Program-made: the position numbers and the translations under genes
Notes under the pieces: generated by a model
Databases searched by the model: none
What the model was told of the DNA's origin: nothing
The model's input: the letters and a program-made list of their open reading frames with translations, nothing else
In this document: in pieces, positions 43,552-55,500 of the stretch
Layout of the letters: every line of letters starts with the position of its first letter
Numbering within the stretch: the first letter of the stretch is position 1
Source of the DNA: Naumovozyma dairenensis CBS 421
Taxonomy: Eukaryota > Ascomycota > Saccharomycetes > Saccharomycetales > Saccharomycetaceae
DNA: 64,000 nucleotides
Assembly: GCF_000227115.2 (NCBI RefSeq)
Contig: NC_016480.1
Span: 434,001 to 498,000 of the forward strand
Reading direction: 5' to 3'

Positions 43552-44871
43552 CTATAGCCAATTTTGGTACCCAAACTTATGTTTCGTTAACCAATCAGGT
43601 CCATGTTCATAGTACTCTTCTTTGCTGATTCTTGTTTTCTTGTACGAGTCGGTATTAGCAAACTGGCACATCGATTTCCAACTAAACAGCTCGCATTCCT
43701 TCTTAGGAACAGAAATCCTACATGTCCAATCTGTTGGTAGTTGCCTTTGCAGTTCTGCTGCTAATCGAGCAGCAAAATGTGGTAGGTTAAAGTTCCCTCC
43801 AGTACAAACGATGTTTGCTACCAACAACGGACGTAATATCTCAGGAATCATGGACAAACTTTCTAGGATTGTTTCAACAATACCTGGTTTTAATATTCTG
43901 GAAATTTCTGGGTGGAAAAAGGTCTCTGGAACTGAGAATAATTCATCATATAATTTTACCACTTGAGAACCTTCTGGCAACGGCTTCGATTTATTCTCTC
44001 TGGTATAGCCAAGATAGGAACTAGATATATCTGGTAATATATATTCAACAGAGGTTTCTTCTTTCGCTTTGAAACTATCAAAATACGAAGTAGGGCTGAC
44101 AAATAAACATTTCTCCTTTATATTATTTACCAATAGAGTCTCATCCATTAAGTCATAATGTCGAAATGATAGTGTCTCTTTAAGGAGCCCAGTTAAAAAT
44201 CTTCCTCCTATGTCTAGTTTCTTGATCGCTTTGTAATAAGGTACTCCTTTAATCATCGGTATTATCCATGTACAATTGAATCCAGAGTCTATTACTAATT
44301 CATAATCTTGATAGTCATTACTGAATTTTTTTTTATCGTCTTTCAAATTATCCGTGGATATCGTAACATTTTCTGATTGACCTATCATATCATCGTCATT
44401 TTTCTTCCCTGATATAGTATCAAGAAGAACCTTGCGATCATCTGCTTGAACGCCAAACGGGATATAACCTGCCGTAGGCGCTTTGAACAAACTATCGAAC
44501 TCGTATTCCTCGAATATCACTTGATCCATATTCTTGCTTAACTCAGGTAAAGTCATGCATGGTTCACTAACTATCAGATGTTTCTTTCCACTTCCCCCCA
44601 ATTCAAACCCATCAAATTCATCAGGATTGTAAAGACAGTAATCCCATATACAACTTTCTAATTCCCATGATGTCAATTGGCCCAATTCATGTGGTCGTCT
44701 CAGAGTGACCTCAGAGACTTCTTGAATCTTTTTCATTTGGTTGGATAAGTAAGCTGAACCATACTTATCAACAGCAAAGCCATTCAAGGCCCTATACGGC
44801 CTTTCAGAGTTCGATAATCCAAATTTTATTTCATAGGAACCATTATCAAGTACTAAAGGCGTACTATCCAT
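43552..44871 (-). CDS. ARP6: Actin-related protein Arp6 (SWR1 complex)
   Basis: Orthologue of Arp6 (YLR085C), the actin-fold subunit of the SWR1 remodeller that, with Swc6, supports exchange of H2A.Z into nucleosomes. It is 439 residues against 438. The nucleotide-binding phosphate loops are LVLDNGSYEIKFGLSN near the start and LVIDSGFNCTWIIPMIKG in the middle, followed by KLDIGGRFLTGLLKE. The late actin motif IVCTGGNFNLPHFAARLAAEL is present. A short charged insert (about 160-185) precedes the second phosphate loop. It diverges from SMC4 across 336 bases, the same pairing as YLR085C-YLR086W. Confidence 0.97.
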   Translation of the reverse strand: MDSTPLVLDNGSYEIKFGLSNSERPYRALNGFAVDKYGSAYLSNQMKKIQEVSEVTLRRPHELGQLTSWELESCIWDYCLYNPDEFDGFELGGSGKKHLIVSEPCMTLPELSKNMDQVIFEEYEFDSLFKAPTAGYIPFGVQADDRKVLLDTISGKKNDDDMIGQSENVTISTDNLKDDKKKFSNDYQDYELVIDSGFNCTWIIPMIKGVPYYKAIKKLDIGGRFLTGLLKETLSFRHYDLMDETLLVNNIKEKCLFVSPTSYFDSFKAKEETSVEYILPDISSSYLGYTRENKSKPLPEGSQVVKLYDELFSVPETFFHPEISRILKPGIVETILESLSMIPEILRPLLVANIVCTGGNFNLPHFAARLAAELQRQLPTDWTCRISVPKKECELFSWKSMCQFANTDSYKKTRISKEEYYEHGPDWLTKHKFGYQNWL

Positions 44872-45207
44872 CGTATATAATAACCCTTGTTGATATACAG
44901 TGCATATATTTAGCCTTCATTATCATCTTCATCTAACTATGGAAATATTTGACTATTCAAAAAAGTATACTTAAACGTTATATGGTTCTACTTTTCGCAT
45001 CATCAACACTTCCCGCGAGATCAAATTTGATCTTTATTTGTTTACATCTTTGGGCAGAATTTCTTCGAACCTCATCGTTAGCAGATCCAATCTATTTGAA
45101 ATATTACGTAGAAGACCACTCTGCTATTCATTATTAGTAGCCTATACGAATTGGCCAACTACACCTAACAAACGGCTTCCATATAAAGCATTGTGGCGTA
45201 GAGGGAA
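44872..45207. other. ARP6-SMC4 divergent promoter
   Basis: Shared 336-base intergenic region. No further motif that I would defend. Confidence 0.5.
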
Positions 45208-48200
45208 ATGCCTGAATCAACAAATATACCCTCACCAAAGAGGCAAAAGGTATTAGAATCACATACCCCCGAACAACAAGAGGAAAATCGTCGAGAAGAC
45301 GATGAATCCCCATTAAGGTTTGAACATCAACAATCAGCAGTCTCGTTGTCTCCACCAGCAATTAGTAAATCACACACACCTCGAAAACTTATCTTACATC
45401 AATCAGATAATCGATATGCCTTTTCACAACCAACAGTCTCCGCATCTTCGTTACAAGTCCCTAGTTTACAGCCACCAGAAACATCATCATCATCATCAAG
45501 AGGGCGAAGAGATATCAAAGTATATTCTCAATCGCCACCTAGATCTCCGGGAAGATCTCCGACTAGAAAATTGGAATTGATCCAATTATCTCCAGTGAAA
45601 AATAATAGGATCAGAAAATTACAAGAGTTATATAATTCACAAATTAAAAAGGAAAGATTATTTATTAACAAATTGGTATTAAATAATTTCAAGTCGTATG
45701 CCGGTGAGCAAGTAATTGGACCGTTCAATACGAATTTTTCTGCAGTAGTAGGTCCCAATGGTTCAGGTAAGTCAAATGTTATTGATTCTATGCTATTTGT
45801 CTTTGGATTTCGAGCTAATAAAATGAGACAGGACAGATTATCTGATTTAATTCATAAATCGGAATCTTTCCCTAATTTACCATCATGTTCTGTGGACGTT
45901 GAGTTCCAATATGTCGTAGATAAATCGAATGGATCATCTAAAATCGATGACAATAAACCAAAATTGATTATAACAAGGAAGGCATTTAAAAATAATTCTT
46001 CGAAATATTTTATTAATGGGAAAGAAAGTAGTTATACCGAGGTTACTAAACTTTTAAAGGAGGAAGGAATCGATTTAGACCATAAAAGGTTCTTAATTTT
46101 GCAAGGTGAAGTGGAGAATATTGCGCAAATGAAACCAAAGGCAGAAAGAGAGGGAGATGATGGATTATTAGAATATTTAGAAGATATAATAGGAACAGCA
46201 GATTATAAATCATCGATTGAAAAGAATACGATAGAGGTGGACACACTGAATGAAATATGTATTGAGAAGGAAAACCGATTTGAAATTGTTGAACGTGAGA
46301 AAAATTCATTAGAAAGTAGTAAAAATGCAGCACTAGAGTTCGTCAAGAAGGAAAGACGATTAACATTATCCAAATCGAAACTATTACAATATAATATTCT
46401 TAAGGAACATGAAAAACTAGCTTCTACATTACAGAAACTGTCTGTATTGCAAGAGGAGTATCAAAATGAGTCCACTAAATTTGAAAATACTCAAAGAGAA
46501 ACAAATAAGTTGGAGGATAATTTTAAACAAATGAATAAGAAAATCGTCTCCATAAAGGAAGATATGAAAAATAATACTTCAAAAAAGAGGGAGTTACAAA
46601 ACAAAAAGGCATCACTCGAAGAAAAAATTAAAAGTTATACCAGAAAGAAAGAGAAAGCTTCGAAGTCAATAGCACAAAGTAAAAAACTATTAAAGAACTA
46701 CAGAAACGAAATTGAAACATTAAATGTTGATCAACAGGAGCGAGAATCTAATCTACAATCTCTGCTTTCAGAATTGAAAAAGGAAAAGAATGTTTTAGAA
46801 GAGATAAAGCTGTCATTGAAAGATAAAACAACGGACATTTCAAATGAAATTGCACAGCATGAAAGGGAACTTGAGCCATGGAAGAAGCAACTTCAAGAAA
46901 AAAAATTGGAAATTCAGGTCGCTGAGTCCCAAATTTCATTATTACAAGAGAACCAATCAAAATTAAAGGATGAGATAGAGAAGTTGAAAAATGATTTAAA
47001 ATGCCAATTTGAAAACAAAAAAAATCAAGAAGAGAAGTTGATTGATCTTAAAGTACAGTTCTCAGCTATCTCAACTGAATTTGACCGTGGTGAATCTGAA
47101 TGTGCTAATGCCAAGAGCAAAATAAAAGATATGCAACATGTTCTACAAACGCAACGACAGAAGGTGATGGACGCAAGATCTAGGTTAGCAACAGTAGAAA
47201 ATAAAAGTAAAGTTTTAAGTGCTCTTCACAAGTTACAGAAGTCTGGTCGTATATCAGGCTTCTACGGACGGTTGGGTGATCTGGGTGTCATTGACAATGA
47301 GTATGATATTGCTATATCAACGGCTTCTGCCAGATTAGATGATATAGTGGTTGATTCCGTTGAATGTGGACAACACTGTATCGAATATCTTCGAAAGAAT
47401 AAATTGGGCTACGCAAGGTTTATTCTTCTGGAAAAATTGAGGAATTTGATACTAAAAAGAATACAAACTCCTGAAAACGTGAAGAGGTTATTTGATCTGG
47501 TTAAACCAGATAAGGACATCTTTATTCCTGCATTCTATTCTGTTTTAAGAAATACCTTGGTCGCAAAAGATCTAAAGCAAGCCAATAGAGTTGCATATGG
47601 TGCAACCCGTTTCAGGGTTGTAACTATGGATGGGAAGTTGATTGATATCTCTGGTACTATTACGGGTGGTGGTAAACAAACGGCACAGGGTTTAATGAAA
47701 TTAAGAAAAAAAGGCCAGGAAAATATAGATATTTACAGTAACGACGACATAGAGAAGATTGAAAAAGAACTTGTCGAAAGAGAAAATAACTTCAAGTTTG
47801 CTAACGATACCTACTTCGAAATGGAGCAAGCATTGCAACGCCTAAAAGATCGCAAACCTGAGCTGGAACTAGAAATATCAAAGTGCTTGATGGATACTGA
47901 TATATCTAGTAAGGAATTGGAATCAACTCAAGATCAACTCAAGCAAAAAATAACTTTCTATGAGAGACATACCCAAAATAAAGATGAAGTAGTTGAAATT
48001 GAACACCAATTGAACCTTCTACAAAAAGAATATCAACTATTATTAGATAGTACTAAGAATATAAGTGAGAAGATCGATAAGCTCAAAAAAAGAATAATGG
48101 AAATCGGAGGAATTGACTTACAAATGCAAAACTCAAAAGTGAATTCAATAATACAAAATATCGATATTATTAAATCGAAACAGAAGAGAGGCATTTCTTC

Positions 48201-49455
48201 TATGAAGAAAATAGAGAATGAAATAAGGCGATCTGAAAAGGCTTTATCAGGCGCAGAGTTAGATTTTAAAACTTGTTCTAAAGAGATGGATTCTTTTTCT
48301 CAAGAGATGGAAAGTGTTGAGCGTTCTTTAGGAAGTATAGATGAAACGTTCCTTAAGTTAGAAAATGAAAACAGTGAACTTGAAATAGAATGTTGTAATT
48401 TAAAAGAGAAAATAAATGAAGCTGAAATTGAAGGTACTAAATTCAAATCGTATGAAATAGATGTAAAGGATAGATTAGAAAAGTTGAACAATTTATTAAA
48501 ACATATCAAGAGAGTGATCAAAGAATATGATGAACAATTACGTGCTTTAGAGCTGAGAAATACTACTACTATTTTTGGCGACGAAGGAGACAATAATAGC
48601 ATCAATGGGGTTGATCGAACTTCACATGGAGGCGGTGTTCCACTACAGGATCAGAACAAGGTTGTGCGTGAAAATAATATGCGTAATGAGAAGAATTCAA
48701 CAGAAGCAGAAATGGAAATTGACGATGTGGCGGATGAGTTTTCCCCAGGAATCCCCAGGATCTCAAAGGCGAAACTTTTGCAAATTGATGTACAAGCATT
48801 AGAGGCTGAGATTGGACAACTGGAAGAATATGTTGCTATCACCAACGTTAATATAGATGTTCTGGAAGAATATGCGCGGAGACTGGCTGACTACAATAGT
48901 AGAAAATTGGATCTAAACCAAGCCGTTGAGAGAAGGGAAGCCCTTAAGAAACTACTTGACGAATTAAAGAAAAAAAGGTACGACGAGTTTATGCAAGGCT
49001 TTGGTATTATATCTATGACTCTGAAAGAGATGTATCAAATGATTACGATGGGAGGTAATGCAGAACTCGAGCTGATTGATAGTTTAGACCCATTTTCTGA
49101 AGGAGTAACATTTAGCGTCATGCCTCCGAAAAAGAGTTGGCGTAACATTGCAAATCTTTCTGGTGGAGAAAAGACTCTAAGTTCGTTAGCTCTAGTTTTC
49201 GCTCTTCATAAGTATAAGCCTACACCACTTTATGTCATGGATGAAATTGATGCCGCATTAGACTTTAGAAATGTGTCTATTGTAGCAAATTACATCAAAG
49301 AACGCACCAAAAATGCTCAATTTATAGTCATTTCCCTGAGAAATAACATGTTTGAGTTGGCGCAGCAATTGATAGGAATATATAAACGGGATAATAAAAC
49401 GAAAAGTGCCGCCATAAGAAACAAAGATTTCCTAAAAGAAGCTGACATCGTATAA
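45208..49455 (+). CDS. SMC4: Condensin ATPase Smc4
   Basis: Orthologue of Smc4 (YLR086W), partner of Smc2 in condensin, which compacts mitotic chromosomes and rDNA. It is 1415 residues against 1418. A disordered N-terminus rich in SPxR/SPP sites (QSPPRSPGRSPTRK), likely CDK targets, precedes the head. Walker A GPNGSGKSNV begins at about 182. Two coiled-coil arms flank the hinge at about 680-850 (SGRISGFYGRLGDLG, TGGGKQTAQG). The C-terminal head has the signature LSGGEK at 1317 and Walker B YVMDEIDAALD with D1345-E1346. An acidic, Ser/Gly-rich break in the second arm lies near 1115-1170. Intact. It converges on CSF1 with a 63-base gap. Confidence 0.98.
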   Translation: MPESTNIPSPKRQKVLESHTPEQQEENRREDDESPLRFEHQQSAVSLSPPAISKSHTPRKLILHQSDNRYAFSQPTVSASSLQVPSLQPPETSSSSSRGRRDIKVYSQSPPRSPGRSPTRKLELIQLSPVKNNRIRKLQELYNSQIKKERLFINKLVLNNFKSYAGEQVIGPFNTNFSAVVGPNGSGKSNVIDSMLFVFGFRANKMRQDRLSDLIHKSESFPNLPSCSVDVEFQYVVDKSNGSSKIDDNKPKLIITRKAFKNNSSKYFINGKESSYTEVTKLLKEEGIDLDHKRFLILQGEVENIAQMKPKAEREGDDGLLEYLEDIIGTADYKSSIEKNTIEVDTLNEICIEKENRFEIVEREKNSLESSKNAALEFVKKERRLTLSKSKLLQYNILKEHEKLASTLQKLSVLQEEYQNESTKFENTQRETNKLEDNFKQMNKKIVSIKEDMKNNTSKKRELQNKKASLEEKIKSYTRKKEKASKSIAQSKKLLKNYRNEIETLNVDQQERESNLQSLLSELKKEKNVLEEIKLSLKDKTTDISNEIAQHERELEPWKKQLQEKKLEIQVAESQISLLQENQSKLKDEIEKLKNDLKCQFENKKNQEEKLIDLKVQFSAISTEFDRGESECANAKSKIKDMQHVLQTQRQKVMDARSRLATVENKSKVLSALHKLQKSGRISGFYGRLGDLGVIDNEYDIAISTASARLDDIVVDSVECGQHCIEYLRKNKLGYARFILLEKLRNLILKRIQTPENVKRLFDLVKPDKDIFIPAFYSVLRNTLVAKDLKQANRVAYGATRFRVVTMDGKLIDISGTITGGGKQTAQGLMKLRKKGQENIDIYSNDDIEKIEKELVERENNFKFANDTYFEMEQALQRLKDRKPELELEISKCLMDTDISSKELESTQDQLKQKITFYERHTQNKDEVVEIEHQLNLLQKEYQLLLDSTKNISEKIDKLKKRIMEIGGIDLQMQNSKVNSIIQNIDIIKSKQKRGISSMKKIENEIRRSEKALSGAELDFKTCSKEMDSFSQEMESVERSLGSIDETFLKLENENSELEIECCNLKEKINEAEIEGTKFKSYEIDVKDRLEKLNNLLKHIKRVIKEYDEQLRALELRNTTTIFGDEGDNNSINGVDRTSHGGGVPLQDQNKVVRENNMRNEKNSTEAEMEIDDVADEFSPGIPRISKAKLLQIDVQALEAEIGQLEEYVAITNVNIDVLEEYARRLADYNSRKLDLNQAVERREALKKLLDELKKKRYDEFMQGFGIISMTLKEMYQMITMGGNAELELIDSLDPFSEGVTFSVMPPKKSWRNIANLSGGEKTLSSLALVFALHKYKPTPLYVMDEIDAALDFRNVSIVANYIKERTKNAQFIVISLRNNMFELAQQLIGIYKRDNKTKSAAIRNKDFLKEADIV

Positions 49456-49518
49456 TATAGAACAATAGTGTATATATTTCGATATAATATTATATATATA
49501 GTTAATACAAAGAATTTT

Positions 49519-52500
49519 TTAATTTGTGTTCTTTGCTTGCGAATGCCCTAAAATGCTACCATATTCTTTTTCTGCAGTATGGACTAATTTTTGTACTAGA
49601 ATGACTGCAGTTTGGTGAGTGAAAGCAGGAAATCGTTTCCGATTAAGACCAAACCACTCAAGAGGTGGGGTAGCGTCTCCCAGGTCTCTAATCTGTGGCA
49701 TATCAATACGGGGTTCCTCTAATGGGACATATTGAAATCTTGAAAACTCTTCTTCTTTCTTGATCCGCTTTCCAACATCTTCTTCTGACACAGGGCCAAA
49801 GGTTACATCGATTTGTGATCTACGAACGGCCATAGCCCTTACATGAGTCGCCCACATCTCTTTAATGAAATTCACGGGACCAAGATTCCACCGGACAGAA
49901 ATTTTATCTCCAAAAGAGCAGGTGTATAAATATTCTAAAATATCGCTCTTCTCCTTTTGGTATGTTGTCATGGCAATCAAAAGCCTGGGAGCTTCGATAA
50001 TCACTCCGCCAGAGATCCTGCCGGCATAATGCATGTAATCTTCAACCGAAATAGTAGCAATTATATCTTCATCCAATTCTTCTTTTGAGGTTGATAAGGC
50101 AACGGATGCGTCATACACTTGCATTTCCAATTCCGTCTTTAATTTATTCCCTGCATGTGTTTCCGAACGTGCAGATATATTTTCTATATTGACTACTAAA
50201 ATTTCTGCATCAAATAAACTTATGGGTGATATTTGTATATTCAACGTATAGATGTCGACAGAGACATCCGTCTGGATCAGATTTAACGATCTTAGTATGT
50301 CCTTATAATCAAGTGCCTGCCGAGGTTCTGACGTATTTGATTCTTTAAGTGTTTCAATATATGATATTTTATTATCTTGGCGAAGACGCATGACTGTATT
50401 ATAAATATCGAGAATATTGGCTGCAACCAATGCAGTCGAACATAACTTAATGGCCTCACATATGACATTGACTTTCAATAGATCAGGTTTGATTCCGTTG
50501 ATGTCCTTCTCACTGTGAATGTGAACGTCGATGTTATTAATGGCACCAACTAAAAACATATGGTAATCAAAGGCCACTTTTGTTTCAACGCGGTCTATAT
50601 TTAGTGAAATAGAAACTAGTGGATAATCATTTATGTTTTCATATATCGGCCAATTTACTTCAGAAATCCAGCTCGCACCATCTAATTCTAGTATCCCACT
50701 TAGTCGTCCTTTCGAAGTTAATGTTATTCCCTTGGTATATGCGTGTAAAACCTTCCTAGTACTTTTATAATGGTCCGTCGCAAACCATGTCCTCTTAAAG
50801 TGCAATGAAAGAACTCCTAATGTAGGTCCTAAATCGACATCACCATTAATGTTGCTGAAAATCAGAGTAAAGCACCATGGAATGGTAGAGTCTGTGTCCT
50901 TACTTTGTACACTTGATAATGACTTAAGATCAGTTCTACTTTTCACAACTTCATTCATTGGTTTCGAGTTTAAGAGATTGCTTAGTTTCCAAATATCTAA
51001 AAATAAATAAAGATTTTGTAATTGTTTAACATTGAAAAAAACGTGAACATCGGAAATTAGACCAGTTCCAAGAATGTTAATAGAGTTCGGGTGAGTGAAC
51101 ATCACTGTTAAGTCAATAAAGTCAACCCCAAATGATGTACTTGCCTCTCTGGAGAAAATATGCTTGATTGATGCTTCGGTCTTTTCAACAGACAGTGCAA
51201 ATATGAGCGGCTCTTCTGGATCATAATCATTTGTTGTAACAGTAAATGTAAAGGATTGAAACCCAATGTCAGCCTGTACTTTGGCTCTTGGTTCACAACA
51301 AAGACTCAGCAATTGTTTAGCTGATATTACTTCTACAGCTACATCGAAAGAGTCGAGCATACGTTTATAATCAATGTTTTGTTTTGATATATTGGTCCCG
51401 CTTGGTTCGCGATCAGAACTATGCCTTTTGACCATTTTCTGGATACCCTCCGAGAATTCTGCAATAAGTGGAGCACATTTCGCGAACAACGTGTTATGAG
51501 TAGAATTGATTGTGATTAACGTTCTTATCCAAGTTGGGGTTTGCGTCTTTTTCTCGTTATATTTGTAATTCATATCTATTATTACATTCGGACTTTTGAT
51601 CTCAAATGAAGGCTTTAAATGATTACTTGCCTCGGCGGAAGAAAATACCTTAAAAACCCCACCATCGTATTGGAATTGGCAATTTATTGATCTTATTCCG
51701 GTAAAAAAAGGAGAAATATCACCTATAGGTTCCTGAGTAGTGGACTGTGTTTGCTCTTTAATATTGCTTGCAGTCCCTACTAAGTCTCTTTTCAATTCTT
51801 GGAATTTTTGGATCGATTCCAGAGACGACTCAATCACATCTATGAATGAGGCCAAGAAATTGACATCCAATGCTTCTCCATGGAATCTAAGATAAACATC
51901 CCTTAATAAGCCCTCATTTTTTAACCAATAAGAGATTTGCATGTTTGGAAGATAGCTTCTATTATATCTGTCTTTTTCGTGGCCCTTGGAGAAAAAGGTA
52001 TCCGAAGTTTTCCCATTAGCTACTGAAAAATAGGCATCGATCAAAGTAAGTTTTCCAAAATTCTTCTCATATGCTGAGAATAATCTGCTATACCCAATAA
52101 TCAACCCTGGTTCATTGTCAAACTCTGGTGAAAATAACCAACCAACACAGAAATTATAAGATAAGACATGAAAGGATGGAAAGTCAGCTTGAACTTCAGC
52201 TGAGTTATTAGTATTTTTAAAGTTTATGACCTTTTCCCAAGCCACTGAAGTGTGCTCTTTGTAGTACCGAATATTTGTAAGTGCTTGATTCCCACGCCAA
52301 AGCATGTGAGCCAATGATCCTGGAGATAAGCAAACCCTAAAATGTGGACTCTCTATTTGAAACGATCTTGGGGTTACTTTCAATTTTTGTAATGTGGAAA
52401 CCTTGATAGAAAAATCTAGTATTTTAGAAAGATCTGCAGGTAATGATTTTTCTTTTAACAGGAAGCAGACATTGTCGATCGAGAATTGGCCTGACAAGCC

Positions 52501-55500
52501 GTTGTATTTTGAAGAGATTCCTTGAATTTTATTTAGGGACATTAGCAGCATATGTAGCTCCAGAATAAAGTATGTTGAAGAAATTGGAACCAGTAGACCA
52601 AAGTAGTTAATATTCGACTCTAGCGACCAAGTGACTGTTCTTCCACTTTTTTCTGTAGAAGGAGCTGGTTTCTTCCTTTGGAAGAGTTTTAACGAACTGA
52701 ATTGCTCGAGACTTTCGATAAGAATTTTTTCATCCTGCAAGAAGCTGGGAATTAACCGCCTAATGTCGCCAAGGGTCAACTTAACAATTGATGCAGAAAC
52801 ATCTATATTAATAGTATAGTTAGGGTTTTCTAGTATATTACCTTTCAATTGAATATTACCAAAGGAAAATCTAAAATATTCTTCTTTGGTCAGATGTGAA
52901 ATTAAGAAAAGATCGGTATCCCAAACACTAAGGACTAAATCATTCGAACCGAGCCGGTTGAAATATATATCCAGCTGTTTAGCATTATGTCGGAAAGAAA
53001 AGGGAGAAAGGGGCATAATTTCTAGGTTTACATTGGTGAAATAACAGGTCAAAACCATATTAATTTTTTGTTCCATGACAGGATATTGAGATATTTGCTG
53101 AATTCCAGAGTCACTATCTGAATAAAACAACTTTTCAAGCTCTTTAATGTTTTCAATTATTTCCCCGACGGATTTTGCAAGGACATCGGTAGCTGTCATG
53201 GCTCGAAAGTGAATATCAGTACATTGTAGATTAACCAGAACGGTAGGTTTATAGGACCATGATTCAGCAGTTATAATGATTGAAAACTCTCTCATCTGTG
53301 ATTCTGCTAAAATGATATTATGATGTTTCATCCACATTTCTGACCGCTGCGCATAAACCGTCATTGAAATAGCCTTGCTTGCCAAATCTTTTGGACTTTC
53401 CCATAGCATACTTAGCTTCCCACCGAAAACTCTCGACATTACTTTTGAGGCGCCGAGAACAAACTGTAGCTCGCTCCTTTCAAACAAAAGCAACATATTT
53501 AACTTAAAGCATCTCAGAAACGGTGTTGATGGCTTTAGATTCTTCTTCATTGATAGCTCAGGTAAAAGTTTTTTCAAGTTTATTAGTTTGTGACTTGTTT
53601 TACCTTTGATAGTACCTAAGCTACCTGTCACGTTTATTATTTTTTCTTGTATTATTGAAGAGTCGGAAATTGCAGGAAGGGTTTCCACTACTACATTTGT
53701 TCTCGTTAAGATAAAATTATGTTCCACTTCATAACCAGTACTGTATACTGTAAAAAACAGAGAAGCTAGTTTTAGCTTGATAGAATTCTCCATCGAATTC
53801 TCTTGCTTCTTCGAATGTCCTTCAGAAAACATGTTTCTGTATATATATGACCTAGCAATATCTGAGAATTCCCAGTTTCTCCAATTAGAGAATACGGAAA
53901 TAAAAGCATTCCCCGGATCAGGCAAGGTATGAGAATCTTGTTGATTTCTCATCTCATCGATAACCCTTAACCAATCAATTGGTAGGTAAGTTAATATGTG
54001 ACGTAGCCTTGTTATAATTTTCCAGCTACGATTTTCTCTAACATGTCCTCTCGATAGTCTTGTAATAAATGCTGGTTTCGTTATGACGTAAGGATCATGA
54101 CTAATTTGATAGTATTCGCTAGCAACTGCCAATTTTGAAACAAGTTGTTTCCTTGTAGTCGACCGACTTTCTTGGATAGATTGTAGGGCTGATGCAATTT
54201 CTTGACTTAACGTAAGTTGCTTGTCGATATACTGAAAAAGCCAATCGATTTGCGCTTCATCTATAGTAATATCAGCCGATAAAATATTAAGTGAGTTTAC
54301 TTGAGCATTGGTTATACAGGACCATATTTCGGACCCCTCTATAACTAATGATAAAGCAGGTGGTCGTTCGTCAGCTTTACCAACCGATGATGCTTCATTA
54401 ATAGTCGCTCTAACAGAACGAATCTTGTTTAGAAATGTAACTTCTGTTATCTTTGTTTCATTATTTTCTTCGAGCATCTTTTGACACATTTCAAGGTCAA
54501 TCCTATCAAGATATAAGCTTATACCGGCATTCTGCCGGTCTCCCCAAAAGAGATCCAGGTATAAAATTTGAAGCTTAATATTCCGAGCAGTTTCTATTCC
54601 CTCTTGCAAATCGCTTAAGTGATTCACAATGCCGATTTCAATATCATCAAGGATTTGTACAATATCTTGGGAGCAAAAATGCTCTCGACAATTGTCTAAA
54701 TAGCTCCAAAGACGTGGATTGATACTTAGGGAGCAATAACTGATATCTATTACAAAATTATCAGAAGCGAAGGTTTCTGAATCCCCCGATGTTTCTGTTT
54801 TGAACTCCAAGGGATCAAGTTCTTCATCGCTCTCAGTATCGGAACCTTCAAAAGGATTCCCCAATTTTGGACTGGTAGCTGGGCTAAACGGAATCCTGAA
54901 CGGGTTCTCACTTTCTAATATCTCAGGGAAACAACCCAGAAGATCATCGACTATATAATCAATGGTGGCTGGAAGTAAAGGGATTGGTAGAGGTGGTAAT
55001 GATGAAGACGGAGCAATAGAGCCAAATAAGTCTTGATAGATTTCAGAATCCTGCAACGATGGCGGTAATATAAATGCACATCGATGATAAGGGGCATCAT
55101 GTAGCGTTATATACTCTTGCTGTTTTGATTTATGTGTAGCAATATCATTAGGTTTTTCAAAATTGCTCAGGTTGACTTTCGTTTCAAACTCAAATAGTTT
55201 CTCCTTCTTAGCCCCATTCATAGTATACATGAAAAGGTTAAAGATTGGGATTCTTAAGTCTAGCCTTGTACAATATTTTTCATTTTCAAAGTTTATATTA
55301 CTAAAATAAAGCTCTTCAGCAGTACAAAGTAGAAAAGTGTCCATTTCTGATTCCCTTATCATAATTGAGATCTTTTTCACATCTACAGTAAGTGATGTCA
55401 TATCATCGATGACCTCCTTTTCGTACAGTAGTATATTTTCTAGATCGACTAACCCAAAGCTGATCTTGTTGAAAGACGTTATAAAGCCCTCCAAAAATGA